The notes under the pieces are model-generated. The model ran no database searches and was not told the origin of the DNA. It saw only the letters and a list, made by a program, of their open reading frames with translations. A DNA stretch of 64,000 nt from JAKRSE01 sp943369295 (GTDB lineage Bacteria; Armatimonadota; Fimbriimonadia; Fimbriimonadales; Fimbriimonadaceae). Of the stretch, positions 8,688 through 17,926 are shown in pieces. The stretch's first letter is position 1; the number at the start of each line of letters is the position of its first letter. The DNA lies in the NCBI GenBank assembly GCA_943369295.1, contig CALRMU020000002.1:558001-622000 (forward strand), given 5' to 3'. The position numbers were made by a program, and so were the translations under genes.

Positions 8688-9677
8688 TCACTGCAATCCA
8701 GCTTTCAGATCCTCGACAAATCCTGGACCCCCGTAGATCCATCCTGTGTAGGTTTGGATCAAGTCAGCCCCGGCATCCAGCCTCGCCTGAGCGTCCTTCG
8801 CATTCATGATTCCCCCGACCCCGATCAGGCTCAGCCTATCGCCGGCGAGACTCTTTACCAGCTGCAAAACCTCCAAAGAGCGGTTCGTCAATGGCGCCCC
8901 CGAAAGCCCTCCATCCTGACCAGGGTCGCGGGGCAAACCAGCTCGAGAGAGAGTCGTGTTTGTCGCGATGAGGCCGGTCAATCCCATATCAATGGAGAGT
9001 TCAACAATCTCCTCTATTTGAGGAACTTCCAAATCTGGAGCGATCTTGACGAAGAGCGGCTTGGCACCATCAATTTCCTTCAGCCGCCAAAGAATTTTCG
9101 TGAGGGCATCCTTATCCTGAAGCTGCCTGAGCCCCGGAGTGTTGGGCGAAGAAACATTGACCACAAAGTAGTCTCCCCAAGCCTTCAGGCGATTGAAAGA
9201 GTAGGCGTAGTCCTCGGCCGCTTCTTCGAGAGGGGTGATTTTGCTCTTCCCCAAATTGATTCCAAGAGGAATCCCTGGCTGAGCCGTTTCCAGCCTTGCG
9301 GCCAGGGCATCAGCGCCTTCGTTGTTGAACCCAAGTCGATTGATGACCGCTTTTGATTCAGGAAAGCGGAACATGCGGGGCTTGGGATTGCCGGGCTGAG
9401 CGTGGCGGGTGACTGTTCCTACCTCGATGAAGCCAAACCCTAAGTCTCTCCATTTGTCCAAGGCCACTCCGTTTTTGTCGAAACCGGCAGCCAGACCAAT
9501 TGGGTTGGAAAACTTGACCCCGAAAACCTCCCTAACCAATTCCGGCCGATTCTGCACCGAAACCTTGATCAGCCCCTTCCTCACCGCTTTGAGGGCCAGG
9601 TTATGAGCCTTTTCCGGATCCATCTGGAAAAGCAGCGGGCGTAGGAGGCTCTGATAGAGGCTCATAGTTGTCTTCAT
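8688..9677 (-). CDS. pyrD: Dihydroorotate dehydrogenase (quinone), class 2
   Basis: 329 residues from the ATG at 9677. This start has a strong ribosome site (AGGTGGGG a few bases ahead); the open frame continues upstream but with low-complexity sequence unlike the family. The enzyme oxidises dihydroorotate to orotate in pyrimidine synthesis, passing electrons to quinone through FMN at the membrane. The N-terminal helices, the NRLGFNNEG segment, the class 2 catalytic serine in NVSSPNTPGLR, and the FMN-phosphate site VGGIMNAKDA are all visible. The gene is divergent from gyrB; the region between 9678 and 9875 must hold both promoters. Confidence 0.95.
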   Translation of the reverse strand: MKTTMSLYQSLLRPLLFQMDPEKAHNLALKAVRKGLIKVSVQNRPELVREVFGVKFSNPIGLAAGFDKNGVALDKWRDLGFGFIEVGTVTRHAQPGNPKPRMFRFPESKAVINRLGFNNEGADALAARLETAQPGIPLGINLGKSKITPLEEAAEDYAYSFNRLKAWGDYFVVNVSSPNTPGLRQLQDKDALTKILWRLKEIDGAKPLFVKIAPDLEVPQIEEIVELSIDMGLTGLIATNTTLSRAGLPRDPGQDGGLSGAPLTNRSLEVLQLVKSLAGDRLSLIGVGGIMNAKDAQARLDAGADLIQTYTGWIYGGPGFVEDLKAGLQ

Positions 9678-9875
9678 TATCCCCACCTGGGCGAATAGGG
9701 TATGGCCGCCGCAATGGGCATCTGTGGGCACAAGCTGGGCCAACGCTGTTCGGCAGCAGAGTCCCCAACTCGGCCAGCTTAGGGGCCCCAAGGGCAGGTA
9801 TCCTTTACACCAATCCTAGAGGCTGATCCGTCCTTTCCTTCAAGGGAATCGGACCTCCTCTTCCCCTCTTCTGCC

Positions 9876-11924
9876 ATGAGCGAAACGAATGCCAATCTGC
9901 CCCAGGATCCTGAGAATGAGCCTACAAGCGAAGCTTACGACGAATCCTCTATCCCGGGCAAGGTAGAAGGCACCTATAACGCCGATGCCATCCAAGTCCT
10001 CAAGGGTCTGGAAGCTGTTCGACTTCGACCCGGCATGTACGTTGGCGACAACGGCAAAAAGGGCCTTCACCAGATGTTCAGAGAAGTTCTGGACAACTCG
10101 GTGGACGAAGCTTTGGCTGGTCACTGCGACACGATTCGGGTCACTCTTCACGAAGACAACTCGATGAGCCTCGAAGACAACGGTCGAGGCATTCCCGTTG
10201 ACCTTCACCCAGAAGAAGGCGTCTCGGCTCTGACCTTGGTCATGACCATCCTTCACGCCGGCGGCAAGTTCGGCGGCGGCGGATACAAAGTGTCGGGCGG
10301 TCTGCACGGTGTCGGTGTCAGCTGTACAAACGCTCTCAGTGCCTGGATGGAAACCACTGTCAAGCGCGACGGCAAAATGTACCGTCAGCGATTTGAACAG
10401 GGAATTCCCGTTACAGACGTCCTGGTTGTCGGAACCTCGGTCGGTTCTGGAACTATGCAGCACTGGAAGCCAGACTCAGAGGTTCTGACCGAGACAATTC
10501 ACGACGAGACGATCATCGTCCGGCGCCTGAAGGAAATTGCCTACCTTAACAAAGGTCTCAAGATCATCTACACGAGTCAGATCGATCCTGAGAACTCAGC
10601 TGAGTTCCTTTTCGAGAAGGGAATCGTTCAGCTGGTCGAGGACCTGAACGAAGCGAACGATGTTATTCATAAGCCAATCTACTTCCACCGTGTTCGACAA
10701 GGTATGGAAATGGAAGTGGCTATGCAGTACAACACTTCGTACCACACCAACATCCTGGCTTACACGAACAACATTCACCAGCCAGATGGTGGAACTCACG
10801 TCAGCGGCTTTGGTCAGGCACTCACCCGAGTTCTTAACGCTTATGCGCGAAAGATGAACCTTCTGAAAGAGAAGGATAAGAACTTTACGGCAGACGATAT
10901 TGCCGAAGGTTTGACCGCTGTTATCGCTTTGAAGCTGGAAAATCCCAGCTATAACTCGCAGGATAAGGTCAAACTGGTGACCCCTGAAGTCCAGGGCCAT
11001 ACAAACAGCTTGGTCGGCGACGGTCTTACCACCTTCCTGGAAGAAAACCCCCAGGTAGCCAAGAAGATTGTTGAGAAGGCCATGCTGGCTCAGCGTGCTA
11101 GGGAAGAAGCCAGAAAGGCCGCCGAAGCCGTAAAGCGCAGCAGTGCGATGGATTCTTTTGGCCTGCCAGGCAAGCTTTCTGACTGTGTGAGCAAAAACGC
11201 AGCAGACTGTGAACTCTTCATTGTTGAGGGCGAATCGGCCGGTGGTTCGGCTAAGGGAGCCAGAGACAGAATCACTCAGGCGATTCTTGGTCTTAAAGGA
11301 AAGATCCTCAACGTCGAAAGGGCAAACCTTGCGAAAGCACTTGACAACACAGAAATTCGAGCCCTGATTGCCTCTATTGGCGTTGGCCTCAACGTTGATA
11401 CTGGCCGAGCGATTTCGGATGAGAATGAGGAAAGCGAGGAGAAGGGAAGTTTCGATCTTTCCAAACTTCGCTATCACAAAATCATCATCATGACTGACGC
11501 CGACGTTGACGGTGAGCACATTCGAACTCTGCTTCTTACCTTTTTCTATCGCTACATGAAGCCGCTGGTCACAGAGGGCTACATCTACCTTGCTCAGCCG
11601 CCATTGTTTGTTATCAAGGTGGGTGCCAACGAAAGGCACTACGCTCAATCTGCAGAAGAAAGAGACGAGATTCTTAAGGGATTGAAGAAGAAAGATCCTA
11701 TCATCACTCGCTTTAAGGGTCTGGGAGAAATGGACGCCAGTCAGCTGGAAGAAACTACCATGGCTCCTGGCAAACGAGTTCTGCTGAAAGTGGAGTACGA
11801 CAAGGAATTCGACCATGACGTCGAGACTCTCTTCTCAACCTTGATGGGTGAGAAGGTCGAGCCTCGAAGAGCCTTTATTGAAAGGCACGCTAAAAAGGCT
11901 TCTGATATCGACTGGCATTACTAA
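9876..11924 (+). CDS. gyrB: DNA gyrase subunit B
   Basis: 682 residues. ATPase subunit of the type II topoisomerase that introduces negative supercoils. The GHKL ATPase domain shows RPGMYVGD, NSVDEA, the EDNGRGIP loop and GGLHGVG; the TOPRIM domain shows EGESAGGSAK and the metal-binding DADVDGEHI; the C-terminal tail ends with FIERHAKK, as in GyrB. ParE is the main alternative, but length and tail favour GyrB. No Shine-Dalgarno sequence is visible before the ATG. A strong terminator follows at 11944. Confidence 0.95.
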   Translation: MSETNANLPQDPENEPTSEAYDESSIPGKVEGTYNADAIQVLKGLEAVRLRPGMYVGDNGKKGLHQMFREVLDNSVDEALAGHCDTIRVTLHEDNSMSLEDNGRGIPVDLHPEEGVSALTLVMTILHAGGKFGGGGYKVSGGLHGVGVSCTNALSAWMETTVKRDGKMYRQRFEQGIPVTDVLVVGTSVGSGTMQHWKPDSEVLTETIHDETIIVRRLKEIAYLNKGLKIIYTSQIDPENSAEFLFEKGIVQLVEDLNEANDVIHKPIYFHRVRQGMEMEVAMQYNTSYHTNILAYTNNIHQPDGGTHVSGFGQALTRVLNAYARKMNLLKEKDKNFTADDIAEGLTAVIALKLENPSYNSQDKVKLVTPEVQGHTNSLVGDGLTTFLEENPQVAKKIVEKAMLAQRAREEARKAAEAVKRSSAMDSFGLPGKLSDCVSKNAADCELFIVEGESAGGSAKGARDRITQAILGLKGKILNVERANLAKALDNTEIRALIASIGVGLNVDTGRAISDENEESEEKGSFDLSKLRYHKIIIMTDADVDGEHIRTLLLTFFYRYMKPLVTEGYIYLAQPPLFVIKVGANERHYAQSAEERDEILKGLKKKDPIITRFKGLGEMDASQLEETTMAPGKRVLLKVEYDKEFDHDVETLFSTLMGEKVEPRRAFIERHAKKASDIDWHY

Positions 11925-11943
11925 GTTCCTAAACTGGCAGCTG

Positions 11944-11982
11944 CCCCCCCTGTTAAATACTCTTGGCAGAGGGGGTTTTTCT
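11944..11982 (+). terminator. Intrinsic terminator after gyrB
   Basis: Stem of CCCCC-CTG paired with CAG-A-GGGGG followed by TTTTT, 20 bases after the gyrB stop. It separates gyrB from hisC. Confidence 0.75.
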
Positions 11983-12061
11983 TATAAACCGATCTTCATG
12001 GTTAGGTCTGCGGGAACGAAAGAATTGGCCTGCCAGCAAGGGTGAGATAAACTCACTGGCA

Positions 12062-13156
12062 ATGAGCTTCTCCCTCCGCCCACACCTCTTGGGCATGTCT
12101 CCATACTCACCAGGCAAGCCGATTGACGAGGTGAAAAGAGAGCTTGGGCTGGAAAGAGTGATCAAGCTGGCCAGCAACGAAAACCCCCTTGGGCCTTCTC
12201 CGAAAGCAGTAGATGCGGTTAAGGCAGCGGCGGAGAATCTGCATCTCTATCCAGATGCGGCAGCCTACAGCCTGAAGCAGGCGATTTCAGAAACCTACGA
12301 TCTTGATCCTGGCCTCCTCATGATCGGCAACGGGAGTGATGAGCTGATTCACTATCTGTGTCAGTGCTTTTTGGATGGCGCCGAAACGCAGATGATGATG
12401 GGGAACCCCTCTTTCGTTAGGTACGAATCGGGAGGCCAGTTGGCCGACAGCCAGGTCATTAAGGTCCCCTTGAATAGCGAGTGGAGGCACGATGTCGAGG
12501 CCATGGCCGCGGCCTTGACCCCTCAGACGAGGCTTGTCTTCATTGCCAACCCCAATAACCCCACGGGCACCATGGTCTCTAAGGCAGAGGTCGATTGGCT
12601 TCTAGAAAGGCTGCCCAGCGGCTGTGTTCTGGTGCTGGATGAAGCCTATGTCGAGTTTGCAGAGGGAGTTGAAGACTTTCCTGTGAGTCTCGATTACATC
12701 CGCAAAGGAGCTCCCGTCGTAGGGCTGCGCACCTTCAGCAAGGCTTACGGATTGGCCGGAATCAGAGTGGGCTGGGGAGCAGCACCCCGGGCCATTATCG
12801 ACGCTGTGGATCGAATCCGCGAGCCTTTCAACGTGAACATTCTGGCTCAAAGCGCAGCTATCGCAGCTCTTGGTGATCCGGGCCACGTTGCTTCGACTGT
12901 GGCTCTTAACAGGCAGGGACTTGAGCGGATTGAATCAGTCTGCAGGGAGCTTGGATTCTCGGTTGTTCCCAGTCTGGCCAACTTTGCCTGCATCGATCTT
13001 GGCAAGCCAGCCCGGCCCCTTTTTGATGCACTCTTGAAGGAAGGAATCATTGCCCGCTGTGGTGACGTTTTAGGAATGCCGAACCACCTGAGGGTATCAA
13101 TTGGCACGGAAGAAGAGATGGGAATCTTTTTGGAAGCCTTCAAGCGATTGGCTTGA
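12062..13156 (+). CDS. hisC: Histidinol-phosphate aminotransferase
   Basis: 364 residues from the ATG at 12062; the frame is open 33 codons further upstream, but that extension runs into the gyrB terminator and does not match the family. A fold-type I PLP enzyme that transaminates imidazole-acetol phosphate with glutamate in histidine synthesis. Seen: the N-terminal KLASNENPLGPSPKA, the aromatic/Asn region FIANPNNPTG, the DEAYVEFA segment and the PLP lysine in TFSKAYGLAG. Other his genes are not nearby, so a broader aromatic or phenylalanine role is possible, but the length and motifs favour HisC. Confidence 0.9.
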   Translation: MSFSLRPHLLGMSPYSPGKPIDEVKRELGLERVIKLASNENPLGPSPKAVDAVKAAAENLHLYPDAAAYSLKQAISETYDLDPGLLMIGNGSDELIHYLCQCFLDGAETQMMMGNPSFVRYESGGQLADSQVIKVPLNSEWRHDVEAMAAALTPQTRLVFIANPNNPTGTMVSKAEVDWLLERLPSGCVLVLDEAYVEFAEGVEDFPVSLDYIRKGAPVVGLRTFSKAYGLAGIRVGWGAAPRAIIDAVDRIREPFNVNILAQSAAIAALGDPGHVASTVALNRQGLERIESVCRELGFSVVPSLANFACIDLGKPARPLFDALLKEGIIARCGDVLGMPNHLRVSIGTEEEMGIFLEAFKRLA

Positions 13157-13196
13157 GCTGCAGGACAGATTTCAAGAATCTGCTCTCCACCCCCTG

Positions 13197-13231
13197 CCCC
13201 CTCCTCTCGGCGCAAGCGCGAAAGGAGGGGG
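13197..13231 (+). terminator. GC-rich hairpin after hisC, probable terminator
   Basis: CCCCCTCCT (13197-13205) pairs with AGGAGGGGG (13223-13231), with an inner CGC/GCG pairing. The T tract after it is weak (GTTCTGGCTTTTC), so termination is likely but not certain. Confidence 0.5.
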
Positions 13232-13347
13232 TTCTGGCTTTTCTCCTCGCTCGGAGAGCTAGTGGCGCACAAAAAGAGCTCCTGTTCGACTGGGATAAAA
13301 CCATCACCCAGTCTAAATCCTTCCGGACAGGGTAAACCCAAATAAGA

Positions 13348-13968
13348 ATGGATCTGAAGCTGGTTGTCTTTGATATTGGCGGGGTTGTTATTGAAATCTG
13401 CCATACCTGGACCCAAGCCAGGGAAGTCGCTGGATTTTCTGGTCCAGAACCCAAACTGGATCGTCTTTCTCATTCACCCTTTTTGGATGCCTACCAGCAG
13501 GATGACCTGACTCTGGAGGAGTACTGCCAGGCTTTGGCAGAAAACATTGGTGTGACCCCCGAACAGGCGCTGGAAGTCCACAAGGGAATCTTGATGCGGG
13601 AGTATGACGGTCTGCTTGAAATCGTGACGAAGCTTAAAGAGCATGGAATCAAGACCGCCTGCCTCAGCAACACAGCCGAGATCCATTGGCAGGAGATGCA
13701 CCGGGGAGACCGTTTCCCCGCCTTTCAGCTGTTCGACATTAAGATGGCGAGCCACAGAGAAAGGATCAACAAGCCAGACCCCGCCATTTTCCACTCGATG
13801 GAAGAGAAGGCCGGAGTTTCCAGCGAGCAGATTCTGTTCTTCGAAGATACTGTAAGGAATGTTGAGGGAGCGAGGGCGGTCGGTTGGCGGGTCAGGCAGA
13901 TTGATCCGGTCAACAACCCCGCCTTACAGATTAAGGAAGAGTTAAGAATTCTGGGTCTTGACCTTTAG
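13348..13968 (+). CDS. HAD-superfamily hydrolase, YihX-like
   Basis: 206 residues. Motif I is VVFDIGGV with the nucleophile D9; the second Asp of the usual DxD is Gly, as in YihX-type members. Motif II is CLSNTA, motif III the Lys in INKPDPAIF, and motif IV FFEDTVRNVEGA. These residues support phosphatase or related hydrolase activity on a small phosphorylated metabolite in the cytoplasm; the substrate cannot be told. It ends with a TAG 71 bases before the ArsR gene, and both read plus strand, so they may be one transcript. Confidence 0.87.
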   Translation: MDLKLVVFDIGGVVIEICHTWTQAREVAGFSGPEPKLDRLSHSPFLDAYQQDDLTLEEYCQALAENIGVTPEQALEVHKGILMREYDGLLEIVTKLKEHGIKTACLSNTAEIHWQEMHRGDRFPAFQLFDIKMASHRERINKPDPAIFHSMEEKAGVSSEQILFFEDTVRNVEGARAVGWRVRQIDPVNNPALQIKEELRILGLDL

Positions 13969-14039
13969 GTTCAAGAAAAAGTCCTTTACTCTAAAGTGTT
14001 AAGCCGCCTTAACCTTATACTTTCGCCTACCCGGCTTGT

Positions 14040-14360
14040 ATGGAGTTTTATCGGCGACACGCTTCAATCCTCAAGGTGCTGGCCCACCCCGCCCGCCTCA
14101 AGGTCCTCGATCTGCTTACTGATCGAGAGCTCACTCTTGCCCAAGTGCAGGAATGGGTTGACGTCGATCCCACCAGTCTGGCCCGACACCTTTCGCTGCT
14201 AAGGCAGGTAGGCCTTGTAAAAGAGCAGAGAAACGGTCGAGTCCTGTACTTTCGGGCTGACAAGCAGTTCGTTGAACCATTTTTGGCTCTGCTTGAAATG
14301 GTGGAACCCCAGCCGAGAAAAGAACAGCTTCATTCAGATTGGCCCGTAGAAACCCACTAA
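14040..14360 (+). CDS. ArsR-family winged-helix transcriptional regulator
   Basis: 106 residues. The segment ILKVLAHPARLKVLDLL, followed by a helix-turn-helix (DPTSLARHLSLLRQVGLVKEQRNG) and a beta wing RVLYFRAD, is a classical ArsR/SmtB fold. The protein contains no cysteine at all, so the usual metal-sensing Cys site is absent; it may sense something other than a soft metal, or nothing. Its targets are not evident. It lies between the HAD gene and a pseudopilin gene. Confidence 0.88.
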   Translation: MEFYRRHASILKVLAHPARLKVLDLLTDRELTLAQVQEWVDVDPTSLARHLSLLRQVGLVKEQRNGRVLYFRADKQFVEPFLALLEMVEPQPRKEQLHSDWPVETH

Positions 14361-14683
14361 GGTTTCTGATCAATCTGACTTTTTAACGTTTCCTTAACAA
14401 TTTGAGCAATAGATTGCTTTGGTTCAAATGGGTTCAATGCATCGAAAGTTCTCGATTTATTGATGCTTAATTTTGAGCAGTTTTAGGACCTTTGAGGTAT
14501 GTGGCCGTACTGGCTAGGACTCCTGGAATTCTCGAAAATCGAGCTTGCCAAGTTCAAATTGTTCTTAATAATCAATGCTGGATTGCTTCAGCCAAAGTCT
14601 TAACCTTCACTTAATCTTTCGTCCTCTGCCTTCCCCGCACAATCGTCCTGCTGGGCCGACGGCCCGTCTTTTGCGAGCACCAA
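14361..14683. other. 323-base gene-free leader upstream of pseudopilin
   Basis: AT-rich stretch without a plausible gene. It must hold the pseudopilin promoter. A hairpin GGGCC-GAC-GGCCC at 14653-14665 followed by GTCTTTTG lies 18 bases before the pseudopilin ATG, resembling a terminator or a structure that could affect ribosome access. No known riboswitch pattern was recognised. Confidence 0.5.
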
Positions 14684-15712
14684 ATGAAGAAAGCCTTTAC
14701 CCTGATTGAGCTTTTGGTCGTTATTGCGATCATCGCCATTCTTGCTGCTATCCTTTTCCCCGTTTTCGCCCAGGCCAAGACTGCCGCCAAGAAGTCTGCC
14801 GACCTCAGCAACGTCAAGCAGGTCAGCCTTGGTTTCACCCTCTACACTGCCGACTACGACGACACTTACCCCTCGGCTTACTTCCACCGAGCCTTCAACC
14901 CGGCTCTCGGCGGCACCAACTCTGGCTACATTCACTGGTCCGGCATGACTGCCCCCTACGTGAAGAACACCCAGCTTTATGTCAGCCCTGGCGACTCGAT
15001 TCGAGGCCATGCTCCCACCTGTTTCAGCTCGTCTGACAACAACTCTGGCGCTGGCATTCCTTCCGGCCAGGCTCCCAACGTCTGCACCAACGTCAACCCA
15101 CTCGTTCCACCCCAGTTCGTCCGTGGCGGCGTGATCGTCGACGATCAGGTGCCCCGAATCAGCTACACAGTCAACAGCGCAGTCGTGCCCCGCTACCGCA
15201 ACATTGGCGACGTGAACCGAGGCATCAGCCTTGTCAGCCAGACCTCGCTCGATAATGTCGCCGGCACCATCCTCATCGCAGGATTCGTCGACAACATTTC
15301 CTGCTTGGCCTCTTCTTCAATCACTTCAGTGGTTCGAAGCGCCTCTCACCGATCCACCAACGGCTACTCCATCGACCAGGCCAACACCAGAGCCTACTTT
15401 GGCAGCCAGGAAGACGGTGCAAGCCGACCCGCCAACGTTTGGGCCTTGGCTCAGTCTCAGGTTACGTCCGCCAGCAATCGAATTTTCGAGCTCTGCCGCA
15501 CCACTCCTCGCACCGACTATCCCTTGGCTGTCTACCAGTCTGTGAACAGGTGGAACGAAGGCGACAACTACGGCATGGCTGATGGTTCTGCCCGCTACGC
15601 CAAGTTCTCGGCAACGATCAATCCAGGTCGATACATGTGGAGCCCCACCGTTCTCACCGACGGCGGCATCCCCGTTCTCAACCCCCTCACCGGCAACCCC
15701 GTCACCAACTAA
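14684..15712 (+). CDS. Type IV/II pseudopilin with processing-associated C-terminal domain
   Basis: 342 residues. The N-terminus MKKA|FTLIELLVVIAI is a class III signal peptide; prepilin peptidase should cut after Ala4 (Ala replaces the usual Gly at -1), leaving methylated Phe. The hydrophobic helix ends in FPVFAQAK, characteristic of Armatimonadota pseudopilins. The large domain ends with GDNYGMADGSARY, close to the DG motif common in such secreted pseudopilin-like proteins. It may be a surface or filament protein. No assembly genes (pilB, pilC, pilD) are in the window. A terminator follows at 15735. Confidence 0.9.
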   Translation: MKKAFTLIELLVVIAIIAILAAILFPVFAQAKTAAKKSADLSNVKQVSLGFTLYTADYDDTYPSAYFHRAFNPALGGTNSGYIHWSGMTAPYVKNTQLYVSPGDSIRGHAPTCFSSSDNNSGAGIPSGQAPNVCTNVNPLVPPQFVRGGVIVDDQVPRISYTVNSAVVPRYRNIGDVNRGISLVSQTSLDNVAGTILIAGFVDNISCLASSSITSVVRSASHRSTNGYSIDQANTRAYFGSQEDGASRPANVWALAQSQVTSASNRIFELCRTTPRTDYPLAVYQSVNRWNEGDNYGMADGSARYAKFSATINPGRYMWSPTVLTDGGIPVLNPLTGNPVTN

Positions 15713-15734
15713 TCCTAGTTGGCTGAAAGACCTC

Positions 15735-15771
15735 GGCACCTGTCCTGCTTAATGCAGGGCAGGTGCCTTTT
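15735..15771 (+). terminator. Intrinsic terminator after pseudopilin
   Basis: GGCACCTG-T-CCTGC pairs with GCAGG-G-CAGGTGCC around a TTAAT loop, followed by TTTT. It ends the pseudopilin transcript just before the convergent antiporter gene. Confidence 0.85.
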
Positions 15772-15776
15772 GCTTG

Positions 15777-17030
15777 TCACTCTGCCGCTAACCGGGGGAC
15801 CGCCTTTCCTCTGAGGATTAACTTCAAGGCAGGACCAGCGGCAATGGTTGTAGCCAAACACATGACCACACAGGCGACGTACATTCTCTGGTCGATCAGC
15901 TTCGATTCAAGAGCAGAACCTGCCATGAGGAGTCCGAGAATGCCTCTCGCGTTTAGGCCTGCCCCGATCGCCAGCCCTTCTGTGTGGCTGAGCCCCGCCA
16001 GTCTGCCGCCCGCGTAGACTCCCGCGATCTTTCCGAAAAAGGCGACTCCGCAGATGAGCAGAACCAACACGAGGTCAAAGCCTTGGATAAAGTCGGCGGC
16101 AATTCCCATGGTGAAAAAGAACATCGGTGTGAAAACAGCCAAAGAGAAGGTCGAAACGGCATTCAGAGCCTCCTGGTATTCTCCAAGTCGATCAGACATC
16201 GTCAGGCCAGCCAAAAACGCGCCCAGAAAAGAGTGAACTCCGACTGCCTCAGCCGCAGACGCGGAGATGAGCGTGTAGGCCATGAGAACAATCAGAGTTG
16301 CCATCGGCGATTGCCCCCAAGATTTGGTTTTCTTTAGCACCCAGGGCAGAAGAAATGTGCCGACTAGAAAAACTCCCGCAGTCATCAGCCCGACAGAGGC
16401 AAGTGTTGAAAGAACTCCCCACTGGCTGGCCGTCTTTCCTGGTGCGAATTGAGCCAGCAGCACGGCAAAAATTCCCCAGCCAATAATGTCGTCAACCAGG
16501 GTCGAACTCATGATCAAGACTCCGATTCGGGTTCGGTAGAGGTCAAGGTCGATCAGGATTCTGGCGATGATCGGGTTGGCCGAAAGAGAAAGGATTGCGC
16601 CGAGAAATCCGGCAAGGGCGATCTCTCTGCCTGCCGGGGCTTGAATGATCCAGGGCAGGCCGATGCTTAGGCAGAATCCAAGGATTAATGGAGTCAAAGT
16701 TCCTGCAACTCCAACCGCGAGCGCCTCCTTGCGGACTCGGATTGCTTGTTTAAGGCTGATGTCTGCTCCGATCGTGAAGATGAAAAAGAGCATGCCGATT
16801 CGCATCACAGCGTTTCTGGCGTCTGAGACTTCACCTCCAGGTTGAAGAAAAGCCTGATAGAGATCAGGAGAAATGCGGCCAAAAATGGTGGGCCCGAGAA
16901 CGATGCCTCCGAGAATTTCCCCCGCCAGTGATGGCTGTCCCATCATTCTGAAGAGCTGGCCAACGGCCAGGGCAGAAAGAAGAATGACTCCGAGTTGGAG
17001 AGCTAAGAGAGCCCAATCTGACTGTGCCAT
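15777..17030 (-). CDS. CPA2-type cation:proton antiporter (Kef/NapA-like), transporter domain only
   Basis: 417 residues from the ATG at 17030, which has GGAG eight bases upstream; a TTG 18 codons earlier is less convincing. About 12-13 hydrophobic segments are visible, with LAGEILGGIVLGP near the N-terminus, typical of CPA2 exchangers that move Na+ or K+ against protons across the inner membrane. There is no C-terminal TrkA-N/KTN regulatory domain, so it resembles NapA or GerN more than KefC. The gene is convergent with the pseudopilin and lies 89 bases from the ParA-like gene on the same strand. Confidence 0.9.
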   Translation of the reverse strand: MAQSDWALLALQLGVILLSALAVGQLFRMMGQPSLAGEILGGIVLGPTIFGRISPDLYQAFLQPGGEVSDARNAVMRIGMLFFIFTIGADISLKQAIRVRKEALAVGVAGTLTPLILGFCLSIGLPWIIQAPAGREIALAGFLGAILSLSANPIIARILIDLDLYRTRIGVLIMSSTLVDDIIGWGIFAVLLAQFAPGKTASQWGVLSTLASVGLMTAGVFLVGTFLLPWVLKKTKSWGQSPMATLIVLMAYTLISASAAEAVGVHSFLGAFLAGLTMSDRLGEYQEALNAVSTFSLAVFTPMFFFTMGIAADFIQGFDLVLVLLICGVAFFGKIAGVYAGGRLAGLSHTEGLAIGAGLNARGILGLLMAGSALESKLIDQRMYVACVVMCLATTIAAGPALKLILRGKAVPRLAAE

Positions 17031-17119
17031 TGATGAAGCTCCGTGCCGACTGGTAATGTTACCAGCTAGCTCCGGAACAATCAATTAGGGCGGCGCTAAG
17101 CGAACACCAGTAGGATGTG

Positions 17120-17926
17120 TCAGGCCGCTGGCTTCTGTCCCAAGGCTCCTTTCAGCTTGTCAAACAAATTGACTTCCTGACGATCTGGGAGCTTTCGGTA
17201 GAAGAGCTGACTGGCGGCTTCTTCAAGATCTCGGGCGCTGGGTGCGGTGGGGTGAGCCAAGAGAACAAGCTGTCTCTGCCTGCTGCAGGCAATAAAGCAG
17301 TCATCCCTTCTTACGGCTCCGGCAAACCTGAGCTGAACGCTGAGGTACTGGCCGGTGATCATCTTGAGTCTTTCAAACACCATCACGCCGTGCCTCTGGG
17401 TGTCCGCCATATTGACGACAACCGCGACTTCGGCGCGTGGCTTAATCTGGTTCAGCTGCTTGATAACGGCATAGGCGTCAATCAAGCTGCTTGGCTCTGG
17501 AGTGCATACAATACAGGCTTCATCTGCTGCGGCGATACATGAGATGACGGGGCCGTGAACACCGGCTGCTGCATCAATGATAAGAAAGTCATAGCCAGAG
17601 GCGGTTTCTGTCACTTGGGTCAGAAGGTGATCCAGCCGCGTGCCTCCCATGCCAATCAATTCTTCAATGCCAGATCCGCCGGCCAAAAGGTGCATTCCTG
17701 CGGGGCCCTCGGTGATGGCTGACTCCATCGGGAGTCCTTCACGGATCACGTTTTTGAGGGTCGTCTTTGGCTCAAGACCAAGAGCGATATCCATGTTTGC
17801 CAGGCCCAAGTCGGCGTCGAAGACGAGAACCTTTTGGTTCTCAAGGGCCAGCCAGCAGGCCAGGTTGGCCGAGAGCATCGTCTTTCCGACACCTCCCTTT
17901 CCACTAGCGACGGCGATGCTTCTCAT
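17120..17926 (-). CDS. MinD/ParA-superfamily ATPase, possibly FlhG-like
   Basis: 268 residues. The deviant Walker A GKGGVGKT (residues 9-16) with the signature lysine, switch I FDADLGLANMDIALG and switch II IIDAAAGVHGPV place it among MinD/FlhG ATPases that dimerise on ATP and position cell structures. The LGLANMD..LGL pattern is common in FlhG/YlxH, which sets flagellar number and place; the flagellar operon 4 kb away on the same strand supports this, though no flhF is seen. The upstream gene's stop overlaps its ATG (ATGA), so the two are translationally coupled. A MinD or Tad/pilus role remains possible. Confidence 0.85.
   Translation of the reverse strand: MRSIAVASGKGGVGKTMLSANLACWLALENQKVLVFDADLGLANMDIALGLEPKTTLKNVIREGLPMESAITEGPAGMHLLAGGSGIEELIGMGGTRLDHLLTQVTETASGYDFLIIDAAAGVHGPVISCIAAADEACIVCTPEPSSLIDAYAVIKQLNQIKPRAEVAVVVNMADTQRHGVMVFERLKMITGQYLSVQLRFAGAVRRDDCFIACSRQRQLVLLAHPTAPSARDLEEAASQLFYRKLPDRQEVNLFDKLKGALGQKPAA

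Noticed and set aside
11963..12061. Longer HisC and longer PyrD (to 9791) from upstream starts.
   Set aside because: The extra residues do not match the families, and in PyrD the downstream ATG has a strong ribosome site.
14361..14683. Cyclic di-GMP (GEMM) riboswitch before either pseudopilin gene.
   Set aside because: The conserved core sequences of the GEMM motif were looked for in both leaders and not found.
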